From: Sulfuricurvum sp.
Lineage (GTDB): Bacteria > Campylobacterota > Campylobacteria > Campylobacterales > Sulfurimonadaceae
DNA: 42,324 nucleotides
Assembly: GCF_028712165.1 (NCBI RefSeq)
Contig: NZ_JAQTQR010000016.1
Span: 1-42,324 of the forward strand
Reading direction: 5' to 3'
The notes under the pieces are model-generated. The model saw nothing but the letters and a program-made list of their open reading frames with translations, made no database searches and was not told the DNA's origin. The translations under genes and the position numbers were made by a program. This document shows positions 7,689 to 18,422 of the stretch, piece after piece (the stretch's first letter is position 1; each line of letters begins with the position of its first letter).

Positions 7689-8525
7689 ATGAGAGAAAAA
7701 ATGTCAGCTACTTTATTTGTCATAATATTGGCATTCATTGCAGTATTCAGTGCGGAAGTATTCAATAAACTATTTATTAATGTAAATAATAAGTTCTCTG
7801 ATACGGCTTCTGGAGCATTCCTCGGTGCGTTTTTGGCTTTTTTATTTGTGAGGCTGGGTGATTTCTTTAAATCATATTCTGATCGTGTCACAAAAGGATA
7901 TAACGCTCTTATTAAACTTGAACACACATTGAATAGTTTGTTGAGTGATCTAGATGATAATGTTTATATAATAAATATTTTTGAAAATAATTATAAAGAA
8001 CACTTAAGTCGTGGCATACAAAATAAGGTATTTCTGTGGGGCAACAGGTTGAGTGAGGTCACATTAATAGGAGACATAAAGCTTGAGTTACTGAATATTG
8101 ATCTCATAAACGAATTATTTATTTTGGATGTGCATCTGAAAAAGCTGAATGATTCCATAAATACAATCAATTCTATTTATGTGGAATCCAAAGATGCCTT
8201 ACTTGGTGGGAATATAGATGAAAGTAATTATCAGCACAATTTATCTAATGTGAATGCTCAGTTACTAAATATGAAGAAGTTCTTTGTCACAAATATTGAA
8301 GAAACAAAGAATGTATTATCTGCAGTCCGTGTCTTGGGAAGAAAACGTCCACTTATGAACTATGTTCTTAAAGCCCTCGCTGGTCACGAATATGGAAACA
8401 AATTTGAGTTACTGCGCAAATCTGAATTAGACAATTTGAATGCCGAAATTCAACATGGACGGGAAAAAGGTAAAGAGAGGATTGCTGAAATAATGAATAT
8501 TGAGAATGAAATACCTAATAAATAG
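7689..8525 (+). CDS. Membrane-anchored helical protein of unknown function
   Basis: The protein has 278 residues. Two N-terminal hydrophobic segments (about 6-25 and 41-56) are followed by about 220 residues of A/T-rich coded, mainly helical, charged sequence, probably cytoplasmic and partly coiled-coil. An RBS (AGGAAA, 7676-7681) supports the start at 7689. Composition is clearly more A/T-rich than in mutS2 or ligA, which suggests recent acquisition. No family was recognised. It lies in a repeat-lined accessory region, and a two-helix anchor with a helical cytoplasmic body is a layout seen in phage-defence effectors, but nothing here proves that role. Confidence 0.75.
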   Translation: MREKMSATLFVIILAFIAVFSAEVFNKLFINVNNKFSDTASGAFLGAFLAFLFVRLGDFFKSYSDRVTKGYNALIKLEHTLNSLLSDLDDNVYIINIFENNYKEHLSRGIQNKVFLWGNRLSEVTLIGDIKLELLNIDLINELFILDVHLKKLNDSINTINSIYVESKDALLGGNIDESNYQHNLSNVNAQLLNMKKFFVTNIEETKNVLSAVRVLGRKRPLMNYVLKALAGHEYGNKFELLRKSELDNLNAEIQHGREKGKERIAEIMNIENEIPNK

Positions 8526-8535
8526 CTCAAGTTGT

Positions 8536-8646
8536 TTGATTTCTCTTGTTTCCACTCTCTTGATGGGAGCGAGAAATCTCGAAAAAGCAACCACCCCTGC
8601 ACCGAAGATTGAAGCCGATATTGAGTATTTTCTTAATTTAAAATAG
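8536..8646 (+). pseudogene. Possible 3' remnant of a lost gene
   Basis: After the stop of the 7689 gene, one frame stays open to a TAG at 8644-8646 and encodes about 36 residues including MGARNLEKATTPAPKIEAD and ending YFLNLK. Its codon use resembles the chromosomal backbone more than the A/T-rich gene before it, and it has no RBS or ATG at a sensible place. It reads like the C-terminal end of a protein whose 5' part was lost, perhaps when the island was assembled. This is a weak call without a database match. Confidence 0.3.
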
Positions 8647-8673
8647 AGACTATTCAATAAGGTAAATTTATGT

Positions 8674-8704
8674 TATAGTAATATTTATATATAAAAAAAA
8701 GGGG
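8674..8704 (+). promoter_or_regulatory. Promoter and RBS for the secreted protein at 8710
   Basis: TATAGT at 8674-8679 may serve as the -10 box, and A-rich sequence leads to an AAAAGGGG at 8697-8704, a good RBS five bases before the ATG. No clear -35 was found. Confidence 0.35.
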
Positions 8705-8709
8705 TCACA

Positions 8710-9138
8710 ATGAAACGTTTTCTCCTGTCAGCGGTAATCGCCGCTGCTACTTTCACCGCTCCGGCAATCGCTGCCGATGTCGGTGTTTCGATCAGCGTCG
8801 GTCAGCCCGGCTTTTATGGCCAAATTGACATCGGCGATTTTCCACGACCAAGGGTACTCTATACTCAACCGGTGATTATTGAACGGGGTATATCGAGAAA
8901 TCGTCCGCCAGTTTATCTGCGCGTCCCACCACGCCACGCAAAAAATTGGAAGCATCACTGTCGCGAATACCACGCCTGCGGCGAGCGGGTCTATTTTGTG
9001 CGCGATGATTGGTACGAACGCGAGTATGTTCCGCGTTATAGAGAAAAACACGGTGATCGCGGGCATGACAACCGTGATCATGGTGACAAAGGCCGGGGTA
9101 ATGATCATGGGGACAGAGGTCACGGCAATAACCGTTAG
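8710..9138 (+). CDS. Secreted His/Gly/Asp-rich protein, foreign-looking
   Basis: The first 21 residues (MKRFLLSAV to AIAA) form a clear Sec signal peptide with an Ala-x-Ala cleavage site. The mature part has a short beta-rich start (VGVSISVGQPGFYGQIDIG) and a conserved-looking core (VYLRVPPRHAKNWKHHC, HACGERVYFVRDDWY) with two cysteines that could form a periplasmic disulfide. The tail of about 35 residues is rich in His, Gly, Asp and Arg (HGDRGH, RDHGD) and could bind metal. From memory, this core resembles small periplasmic proteins common in Betaproteobacteria. Its richer G/C content against the A/T-rich neighbours fits horizontal transfer. Function unknown. Confidence 0.8.
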   Translation: MKRFLLSAVIAAATFTAPAIAADVGVSISVGQPGFYGQIDIGDFPRPRVLYTQPVIIERGISRNRPPVYLRVPPRHAKNWKHHCREYHACGERVYFVRDDWYEREYVPRYREKHGDRGHDNRDHGDKGRGNDHGDRGHGNNR

Positions 9139-9153
9139 GCTTCTTTCTCCTTT

Positions 9154-9253
9154 CCGTTTGTGGTGAGCGTGTCGAACCATGAACAGTTTCCTTTTGTCAT
9201 ACCCGACATAATCGGGAATTCAGCTCTCCGTCATCCCGTACTTGATACGGGAT
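9154..9253. repeat. Cluster of three short hairpin repeats
   Basis: About 9154-9182 is a half-copy of the REP-like element at 7442 (GTCGAACCATGAA shared). It is followed by two other inverted repeats: CCCGA-CATAA-TCGGG (9202-9216) and the perfect ATCCCGTA-CTTGA-TACGGGAT (9233-9253). The last two resemble the GTCATCCCG-type dispersed hairpins known in several proteobacterial genomes (recollection, unchecked). They could also act as a bidirectional stop between 9138 and 9379. Confidence 0.6.
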
Positions 9254-9268
9254 CTATCTCCTTTTCCC

Positions 9269-9334
9269 TTGTAAATCTTTTCACTTCACAGTACAATCTT
9301 TAAAAATATGTCGTTTTGTTTAATTTTGGTTGAT
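9269..9334. repeat. Diverged dispersed repeat, copy B
   Basis: This is the counterpart of 7522-7587, aligned without gaps. It lies after the hairpin cluster and 44 bases before the DUF2971 gene. A TACAAT at 9292-9297 occupies the place of TAAAAT in copy A. Confidence 0.6.
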
Positions 9335-9378
9335 TGATTTTGGGAATGAATCATATTGTTATATTTAGAGGAATGTAG

Positions 9379-10338
9379 ATGAGTTTAGATGATGAAAAAT
9401 TACAAAAAATATGTATGCCTTACCTATCTAAACAACAACAAGTATTAAAAGAACGTAATAATCAATTTGTACATTATACATCTGCAGATAATGCAAAAAA
9501 CATAATTCAGAGCAAAAGACTCTGGATGCGAAGTCCAAAATGTATGAATGATTACATGGAAATTGAACACGGGCACAGCCAACTAGTTGATTTTTTCAAT
9601 ACACAGAAACATAAAGATTATTTTTCAAAAATCATGAATTCAATTGCAGAAGACGCGTCTGATATCATCTTAAATCAATTTGACGAATGGTGGAAAAAAA
9701 TAGAAAATGATATCTATATAGCTTCAATATCTATTCACCATGCAGATGAGAATCAGTCTGGTCGACTATCCATGTGGCGTGCATATGGTGAACATCAAGC
9801 AAAAGCTGCGCTTGTATTAAACAATCCTCCTGAACCAATTAAAGGATTGGCACTTATTCTAAGCCCAGCTGCATATTTTACTTATGAAGAATTAGAAAGT
9901 GAACTGCTTTCTATGATTAATAACATCAATGACAACATGGAATTTATTAAAACACTTGACTCAAACAAAGTTTTAGTGAATGTAATAACATACTTAATTA
10001 CTTTAGCCGTTTGTTTAAAACATCCAGGCTTTAAAGAGGAAGAAGAATGGCGAGTTATTTATCTTCCTAAAATGCAAGAACAAGCAAATGAATTAATAGA
10101 AAAATCAGTTGAATCAATCGCCGGAGTACCACAAATAGTTTATAAACTAGTATTGGAAGAGTACAAAAACTTAGAAGTAACAAGTATGAGTATTCCAAAT
10201 TTAGTTAATAAAATTATTATTGGACCCACTCAATATCCTTTAGCACTTCTAGATGCATTTCATATTTTACTAAATGAGGCTGGAGTTAGTGATACATCAA
10301 ATAAAATTGTTATTTCTGATATACCATTAAGAACATGA
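9379..10338 (+). CDS. DUF2971 domain protein
   Basis: The 319-residue protein shows the hallmarks of DUF2971: QFVHYTSADNAKNII near the N-terminus, LWMRSPKCMNDYMEIEHG next, then RLSMWRAYGEHQAKAALVL and, further on, KEEEEWRVIYLP. The biochemical role of this family is not established. Members are scattered through accessory islands, sometimes near defence genes. No signal peptide or membrane segment is seen. An AGAGGA RBS (9367-9372) supports the start, and TATATT at 9360-9365 could be a very close -10. The gene is strongly A/T-rich compared with the housekeeping genes, so acquisition by transfer is likely. Confidence 0.85.
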   Translation: MSLDDEKLQKICMPYLSKQQQVLKERNNQFVHYTSADNAKNIIQSKRLWMRSPKCMNDYMEIEHGHSQLVDFFNTQKHKDYFSKIMNSIAEDASDIILNQFDEWWKKIENDIYIASISIHHADENQSGRLSMWRAYGEHQAKAALVLNNPPEPIKGLALILSPAAYFTYEELESELLSMINNINDNMEFIKTLDSNKVLVNVITYLITLAVCLKHPGFKEEEEWRVIYLPKMQEQANELIEKSVESIAGVPQIVYKLVLEEYKNLEVTSMSIPNLVNKIIIGPTQYPLALLDAFHILLNEAGVSDTSNKIVISDIPLRT

Positions 10339-10414
10339 GGGAAAGAATTAGGGGTTAGGTGATAATTATGACTAAGTTCTTTCGTTCCCACTTCCAAATT
10401 CCTCTAAATCAAAT

Positions 10415-10460
10415 TTGACACAATCAGTCTTAATTCGGTATCATATTAAGACCGAAGGAG
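10415..10460 (+). promoter_or_regulatory. Promoter and nested operator of the Phd/ParE module
   Basis: TTGACA (10415-10420) and TATCAT (10439-10444) are spaced by 18 bases, a good sigma-70 promoter. A perfect 8-bp inverted repeat, GTCTTAAT (10427-10434) and ATTAAGAC (10445-10452), brackets the -10 box. A second repeat, TTCGGT (10435-10440) and ACCGAA (10451-10456), is interleaved with it. Binding by the antitoxin here would cover the -10 and block transcription. AAGGAG at 10455-10460 is the RBS. Confidence 0.7.
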
Positions 10461-10466
10461 TTTATG

Positions 10467-10739
10467 ATGCAACTGATGAATGATATTAAACCCATTACCT
10501 ATTTAAAGAGTCGAGCGGCAGATGTACTAAAACATATCAATGAAACGCATAGACCTATGATTATCACACAAAACGGTGAAGCTAAAGCGGTTATCCAAGA
10601 CCCGCAAAGTTATGAAGATATGAAAAATGCGATTTCGCTGTTAAAACTTCTATCTTTTGCAGAAGAAGATATAAAAAACAGCAATGTAGAGAGTGAAGAG
10701 GATGTATTTCGTTCGGTAGAAGAATTGCTGAATAAATGA
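10467..10739 (+). CDS. Phd/YefM-family antitoxin
   Basis: This is a 90-residue protein (91 if translation starts one codon earlier at 10464; the later ATG is better spaced from AAGGAG). The N-terminal half has the Phd/YefM fold: ITYLKSRAADVLKHIN, then RPMIITQNGEAKAVIQD and YEDM. The C-terminal tail from about residue 60 is acidic and helical (EEDIKNSNVESEED), as expected for the part that wraps the toxin. It binds and neutralises the ParE-like protein encoded next and most likely represses its own promoter through the nested palindromes upstream. The stop overlaps the toxin start by ATGA. Confidence 0.92.
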   Translation: MQLMNDIKPITYLKSRAADVLKHINETHRPMIITQNGEAKAVIQDPQSYEDMKNAISLLKLLSFAEEDIKNSNVESEEDVFRSVEELLNK

Positions 10740-11065
10740 GTAAAACCTATAAACTGCAATGGACGCTGAATGCTAAAAATGATCTTTTAAATATTATTGA
10801 ATATATTAAAAAAGATAGTCCGAGTAATGCAAATGATATTTATTTGAAAATCAAAAAAGTAGCTCATTCCAGTAATTTTTTCCCTTTAAAAGGGAGAATT
10901 GTACCGGAACTCCACAAAGAAGGGATAACACTCTATCGAGAGGTTATCGCTTCTCCTTGGCGGATTATCTACAAAGTCGGTAATGATACGGTTTATATCA
11001 TGGCTATTTTGGATTCGAGACAAAATATTGAAGAGATATTGCTACAAAAGCTGTTAAAAGGTTGA
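10736..11065 (+). CDS. RelE/ParE-family toxin
   Basis: The 109-residue basic protein has the RelE/ParE layout: YKLQWTLNAKNDLLNIIEYI with the typical N-terminal strand and helix, then a helix-rich middle, then LYREVIASPWRIIYKVGNDTVYIMAILDSRQ, which holds the conserved Arg and the terminal beta strands. ParE proteins poison DNA gyrase and RelE proteins cut mRNA in the ribosome; the NIIEYI helix favours ParE. It is translationally coupled to the antitoxin through a 4-bp overlap. Location between island genes and the Sel1/ligA backbone marks the right side of the accessory region. Confidence 0.92.
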   Translation: MSKTYKLQWTLNAKNDLLNIIEYIKKDSPSNANDIYLKIKKVAHSSNFFPLKGRIVPELHKEGITLYREVIASPWRIIYKVGNDTVYIMAILDSRQNIEEILLQKLLKG

Positions 11066-11106
11066 TGTGTTATTAGATTCGGCTCAAAGATCGTCAGTCT
11101 TTGATT

Positions 11107-11165
11107 TTGGTTTTAAAACGCTAAAATCATATAATCGATAAATGGATACTTTTAAAAAGTAGGAG
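11107..11165 (+). promoter_or_regulatory. Promoter and RBS of the Sel1-repeat gene
   Basis: TTGGTT (11107-11112) and TATAAT (11130-11135) are spaced by 17 bases. AGGAG at 11161-11165 is the RBS for the GTG start at 11172. Confidence 0.5.
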
Positions 11166-11171
11166 AGTGGT

Positions 11172-12122
11172 GTGTTTAAATCTCTTTTTCGTCCTTTATT
11201 TAATGCCATAAACTTCAAACAATTGGAGAAGACTGCCGAACAGGGCGACCCTGATGCGCAAAATAAATTGGGTGTCATGTACCATTTAGGTTCCTATATC
11301 CCCCAAGATTATAAAAAAGCCGTTTATTGGTATACCAAAGCCGCGAATCAAGCCCATACCCAAGCAGAAGCCAATTTAGGGGAGATGTATGAATACGGGT
11401 TGGGTATTATGCGTGATGATGCAAAAGCCGTATATTGGTATACCAAAGCCGCACAACACGGTGAGGCAAATGCCCAAAATGCTCTGGGATGGATGTATGA
11501 AAAAGGCAAAGGGATTGAACAAGATTATGCCGAAGCAGTAAACTGGTACCGAAAAGCTGCGCTGCAAGGGGAAGCTGATGCCCAGTATAATCTCGGTGTC
11601 ATGTACGATGCCGGCAGAGGGGTTACCCGAGATTATATCCAGACATTGATTTGGTTTCGAAAATCTGCTGAGCAGGGATACGCACCCGGTCAAACGAGTT
11701 TGGGTATGATGTATGCGCATGGTCATGGTGTGGCACAAGATATCCGCATCGCACTCGAGTGGTATCAAAAAGCCGCAGACCAAGGATATTCTCTTGCACA
11801 AAGATTGCTTGGGGATTATTATGAAACCGAGAAAAATATTAAAAAAGCGATTTATTGGTATCTGTTAGCGGCAAAACAGGGGGAGACCACTGCTCAAACC
11901 AATCTGGGATTGATGTACGGAGTCGGACAGGATATTATGAAAAATTCGATTATATCTTATGCGCTGTTGGAAATGGCGGCAGCTGGCGGAAACGAAACGG
12001 CACAGGATATCCGATACGTGATTGCAAAAGAGCTGAACTCCGACCAGATTAAAGAAGCGCATGTATTGGCAAAAGAGCCCGAAGAGTTATGGAAACGGAT
12101 TGAGAGTACTGTTCAAGACTGA
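11172..12122 (+). CDS. Sel1-repeat (TPR-like) protein
   Basis: The protein has 316 residues with at least seven Sel1-like repeats of about 36 residues. The recurring pattern is A-Q-x-x-L-G-x-M-Y-x-x-G-x-G, then D-x-x-K/E-A-x-x-W-Y-x-K-A-A-x-Q-G. Examples are AVYWYTKAAQHGEANAQNALG and AVNWYRKAALQGEADAQYNLG. Such solenoids serve as protein-protein scaffolds; in Helicobacter and Campylobacter relatives many are secreted and Cys-rich, but this one has no obvious signal peptide and no paired cysteines, so it is probably cytoplasmic. The start codon is GTG, chosen for the AGGAG at 11161. The gene lies between the toxin-antitoxin pair and ligA, in its own transcript. Partner unknown. Confidence 0.9.
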   Translation: MFKSLFRPLFNAINFKQLEKTAEQGDPDAQNKLGVMYHLGSYIPQDYKKAVYWYTKAANQAHTQAEANLGEMYEYGLGIMRDDAKAVYWYTKAAQHGEANAQNALGWMYEKGKGIEQDYAEAVNWYRKAALQGEADAQYNLGVMYDAGRGVTRDYIQTLIWFRKSAEQGYAPGQTSLGMMYAHGHGVAQDIRIALEWYQKAADQGYSLAQRLLGDYYETEKNIKKAIYWYLLAAKQGETTAQTNLGLMYGVGQDIMKNSIISYALLEMAAAGGNETAQDIRYVIAKELNSDQIKEAHVLAKEPEELWKRIESTVQD

Positions 12123-15299
<3,177 letters not shown>

Positions 15300-15323
15300 A
15301 AAATCCCCTAATATTTTTCTGCA

Positions 15324-15329
15324 ATAGTA
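15324..15329 (-). promoter_or_regulatory. Possible -10 box of the NDH-2-like gene
   Basis: On the minus strand CGCTACTAT gives a TACTAT -10 with the GC extension seen at other promoters in this window, 25 bases before the start codon. No -35 is visible. Confidence 0.3.
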
Positions 15330-15372
15330 GCGGATTTTATGCACTTTCTCAACTATTATTGAGAGGTATCTG

Positions 15373-15380
15373 GCTATAAT
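15373..15380 (+). promoter_or_regulatory. Extended -10 promoter of the GGDEF-EAL/tlyA/ribF operon
   Basis: GCTATAAT at 15373-15380 gives a leader of about 58 bases before ATG 15445. No clear -35 box is seen. It is back-to-back with the putative promoter of the NDH-2-like gene. Confidence 0.5.
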
Positions 15381-15444
15381 TTGAACACGATTTAAAAAAG
15401 AAGCTCCTTAGATATTTGGGAGGGATTAGGGTAGACGATACGTT

Positions 15445-17715
15445 ATGAATGAAACAATCCATCCGTTATCCTGTTCGATTGAAGCTATGTCAATAGAATC
15501 CGAATCCTTTCCGTCCTCCCAATACGTTGAAATTTTTACCCTCCAGAACCAAATATTAGAGTTAATGGCGTTGGGAGTGGATGATACTGAAGTTTTACAT
15601 CGATTGTGCGAACTCGAAGAGAAACTGGTTCCCGGTTCGGTAGCATCGATTATGATTTTGGATGAGTCTACCGGATTGATGAATGTTTTGGAAGCTCCGA
15701 GTATTCCGCAACACGGTATCAAGATGCTTAACGGTCTGCGCCCGGGGCCGGGAGGCGGTTCATGCGGGAACGTCTTGTATACCAAACAGGCACAATTCGT
15801 TACCGATATCGAAAACGATGCACGGTGGGATGAACTCCGTCCGGTTGCCAAAGCTTTCGGTCTGGGGGCGTGTTGGTCTATGCCGGTGCGAAGCGAGGGG
15901 AACACCATCATCGGTACCTTTGCCCTTTCATCATTTGAAAAACGTGTTCCCACCGCATTTCATAAAAGTCTTCTGGAAATCGGAGCGTTTATCGTCGGTA
16001 TTCTTTTGAAACGGCGAGAACACAGTACACAGATCCAAGAACACAAAGAACGGATTCGTATATTAGGAACCGCTTTTGAAAAAGCACGTGAAGGGATTAT
16101 GATCAGCAATGAATGCAATCAGATCATAGAAGTGAATCAAGCATTTATGGATGCGTTCGGATATACCTATGAAGAGGTGATCGGGAAAAACCCGAAAATC
16201 CTCGCTTCCGGTCGGCACAATCATCTCTATTATGAACAAATGTGGAAAGCAATCAATGATGAGGGGTACTGGAACGGGGAGATATGGAATCGTCATAAAG
16301 ACGGACATGAAATTGTCCAGTGGATGAGTATCTCGGTTATTCATGATGCTCAAACCAAGGCAAAAAATTATCTCGCATTAACATTGGATATCAGCCAGCT
16401 CAAAGCAAGTGAAGAAAAACTCTCCTATATGGCATTTCACGATCCTCTGACCGGATTGGCAAATCGGACGAAACTTTTTGAACGGATCGATCAATTTATC
16501 AAACGTTCACGTCGCACCCAAGCGATCGGTGCGTTGCTCTATCTTGATTTGGACCGATTTAAAAATATTAACGATTCGTTAGGCCATACCGTAGGCGATC
16601 AGATGCTTGTCGAAGTAGCGGATAGGCTCTCATCCCGTATCCGATCACATGATCTCATAGCGCGGGTCGGGGGAGACGAGTTTGTACTGTGGCTGGAAGA
16701 TCTTCAAAACATTTCTGAAGCGGAAATCGTAGCCGAAAAGTTTTTAAGTATATTTAATGAACCTTTTGAAATAAATTCTCATGAATACCAGTTACAAGGG
16801 AGTATCGGTATCGCCTTGTATCCACAGGACGCACGGGAACGTGACTCTTTGCTAAAAAATGCCGATGCCGCAATGTACAGAGCAAAAGAAGATCCGAAAC
16901 GCCGTATCGCATTTTATCGTGCTCAGATGACCCAACAGGCAAAAACGTCGCTGCGGCTTGAAACCGAACTCTATCAGGCATTGAAAAATCGTGATTTTGA
17001 GCTCTACTATCAGCCGAAAATCGATGCAAACAGCGGTGAAATGAGAGGTGCGGAAGCGCTTATACGATGGAATCATCCTACACGCGGCCTTGTATTGCCA
17101 GGAGAATTCATCCCGTTTGCGGAACAAACGGCACTCATTTCACAGTTGGGCGAATACGTTTTGGAACGTGCGTTTGAGCAGTTGCGTATCTGGCAACAAC
17201 GTTCCAACGTTGAGATGAGTATGTCGGTTAACATTTCAGGGCGTCAGCTCAACGATGATGATATCAATTCGCTTTTACGCATTATCGGTATCAATATTGA
17301 TTTAGCCCCTTTCATTGTCATTGAGCTTACCGAAACGTTTTTGATGCATCATGCCCACAGCGCGGTAGGAATGCTCGAACGGTTGAAAAACTCCGGAGTT
17401 AAACTCTCCATAGATGATTTCGGTACCGGATATTCATCATTAGGGTATTTGAAACGATTTAAAGTAGACGAACTCAAAATCGATCGCTTGCTGATCAACG
17501 ATATTGAAATCGACGTCAATGACAGAGTAATTTCGAGTGCCGTGATTGCAATGGCACATACTTTAGGACTTAGTGTTGTGGCTGAGGGGGTCGAAACCCA
17601 GGCTCAGATCGAGATTCTTCGTGAAAGCGGATGCGATTTATTCCAAGGATTCTATTTTGATTGTCCTCTCGATGCAGAAACATTTTATAAGCGTTATTTA
17701 GAAGGAAAAGAATGA
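15445..17715 (+). CDS. GAF-PAS-GGDEF-EAL bifunctional c-di-GMP protein
   Basis: The 756-residue soluble protein makes or degrades c-di-GMP under control of two N-terminal sensors. A GAF domain covers about residues 33-190 (GPGGGSCGNVLYTKQ, ACWSMPVRS) and a PAS domain about 205-320. The cyclase domain has the intact active site GGDEF (409-413) and an inhibitory I-site R400-x-x-D403 five residues before it. The EAL domain has E537-A-L, N in SVNIS, ELTE, DDFGTGYSS (657-665), LKIDR and EGVET (714-718), so the phosphodiesterase site also looks complete. No membrane segment is present. It overlaps tlyA by 4 bp, so its output is co-expressed with an rRNA methyltransferase and flavin synthesis. Confidence 0.95.
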   Translation: MNETIHPLSCSIEAMSIESESFPSSQYVEIFTLQNQILELMALGVDDTEVLHRLCELEEKLVPGSVASIMILDESTGLMNVLEAPSIPQHGIKMLNGLRPGPGGGSCGNVLYTKQAQFVTDIENDARWDELRPVAKAFGLGACWSMPVRSEGNTIIGTFALSSFEKRVPTAFHKSLLEIGAFIVGILLKRREHSTQIQEHKERIRILGTAFEKAREGIMISNECNQIIEVNQAFMDAFGYTYEEVIGKNPKILASGRHNHLYYEQMWKAINDEGYWNGEIWNRHKDGHEIVQWMSISVIHDAQTKAKNYLALTLDISQLKASEEKLSYMAFHDPLTGLANRTKLFERIDQFIKRSRRTQAIGALLYLDLDRFKNINDSLGHTVGDQMLVEVADRLSSRIRSHDLIARVGGDEFVLWLEDLQNISEAEIVAEKFLSIFNEPFEINSHEYQLQGSIGIALYPQDARERDSLLKNADAAMYRAKEDPKRRIAFYRAQMTQQAKTSLRLETELYQALKNRDFELYYQPKIDANSGEMRGAEALIRWNHPTRGLVLPGEFIPFAEQTALISQLGEYVLERAFEQLRIWQQRSNVEMSMSVNISGRQLNDDDINSLLRIIGINIDLAPFIVIELTETFLMHHAHSAVGMLERLKNSGVKLSIDDFGTGYSSLGYLKRFKVDELKIDRLLINDIEIDVNDRVISSAVIAMAHTLGLSVVAEGVETQAQIEILRESGCDLFQGFYFDCPLDAETFYKRYLEGKE

Positions 17716-18422
17716 GACTCGATAGTTATTTAGTTGAACAGGGGCATGTGGAAAGCCGTAACAAAGCACAACAGTTGATAAAAGAGCATGCCGTCAGCAT
17801 TGACGGCAAGATTGTCGACAAGGTCTCTTTTGATGTCGTAGATGGAATGTATGTCGAAGTCGCGAACACGGAGATGTATGTGAGTCGTGCCGCTATCAAG
17901 CTTAAAGGATTCCTCCCCTATACCGGATGGGATCTAAAAAATCTGCGGGCATTGGATATCGGATCGAGTACCGGCGGGTTTACGCAAGTGCTTTTGGAAA
18001 ACGAAGTCTCCAGTGTAACCTGTGTCGACGTAGGGAGTGAACAGCTCCATCCGAGTTTACGGGGCGATTCACGTATCAGCCTTTATGAAAATACTGATAT
18101 ACGGACTTTTTCGAGTGAAGTGCCGTTTGAGATCGTAACATGCGATGTGGCGTTTATCCCACTGGAATTGATACTCGAATCGATCGATCAATTGGCTTCG
18201 AACTACCTCATTCTCCTTTTTAAACCGCAGTTTCAGGTTGGACGCGAAGTAAAACGGGATAAAAACGGGGTTGTCAAAGACGACAAAGCCATTGGCAAAG
18301 CAATGATCCGCTTTGAAGACACCTGTGCTTTGATGGGATGGAAGTGCATTGCCAAAGAAGTAGCCCACATTAGCGGCAAAGAGGGAAATCAGGAGACGTG
18401 TTATGCCTTTATCAAAGGTTGA
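17712..18422 (+). CDS. tlyA: TlyA-family 2'-O-methyltransferase (S4 + FtsJ domains)
   Basis: TlyA proteins methylate ribose on rRNA (16S C1409, and 23S C1920 in the longer type) and in Campylobacter affect motility and biofilm. The 236-residue protein begins with an S4 RNA-binding domain (RLDSYLVEQGHVESRNKAQQ) and continues with an FtsJ-like SAM domain: SRAAIKL, then the SAM loop LDIGSSTGGF (81-90), VDVG, the CDVAFI segment and KPQFQVG. The start overlaps the GGDEF-EAL stop by ATGA and its end overlaps ribF by 20 bp, so the three genes are coupled. Whether it is the one- or two-target type cannot be told with certainty; the length suggests the shorter type. Confidence 0.93.
   Translation: MRLDSYLVEQGHVESRNKAQQLIKEHAVSIDGKIVDKVSFDVVDGMYVEVANTEMYVSRAAIKLKGFLPYTGWDLKNLRALDIGSSTGGFTQVLLENEVSSVTCVDVGSEQLHPSLRGDSRISLYENTDIRTFSSEVPFEIVTCDVAFIPLELILESIDQLASNYLILLFKPQFQVGREVKRDKNGVVKDDKAIGKAMIRFEDTCALMGWKCIAKEVAHISGKEGNQETCYAFIKG

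Noticed and set aside
8427-8657. Antisense frame of 76 codons across the end of the 7689 gene
   Set aside because: No RBS or motif, and it overlaps the coding end and the remnant in the opposite direction.
7689-10338. Calling the 7689 and DUF2971 genes a defence system
   Set aside because: They are separated by repeats and an unrelated secreted-protein gene, have separate promoters and show no nuclease, NADase or other effector motif; kept only as a hypothesis.
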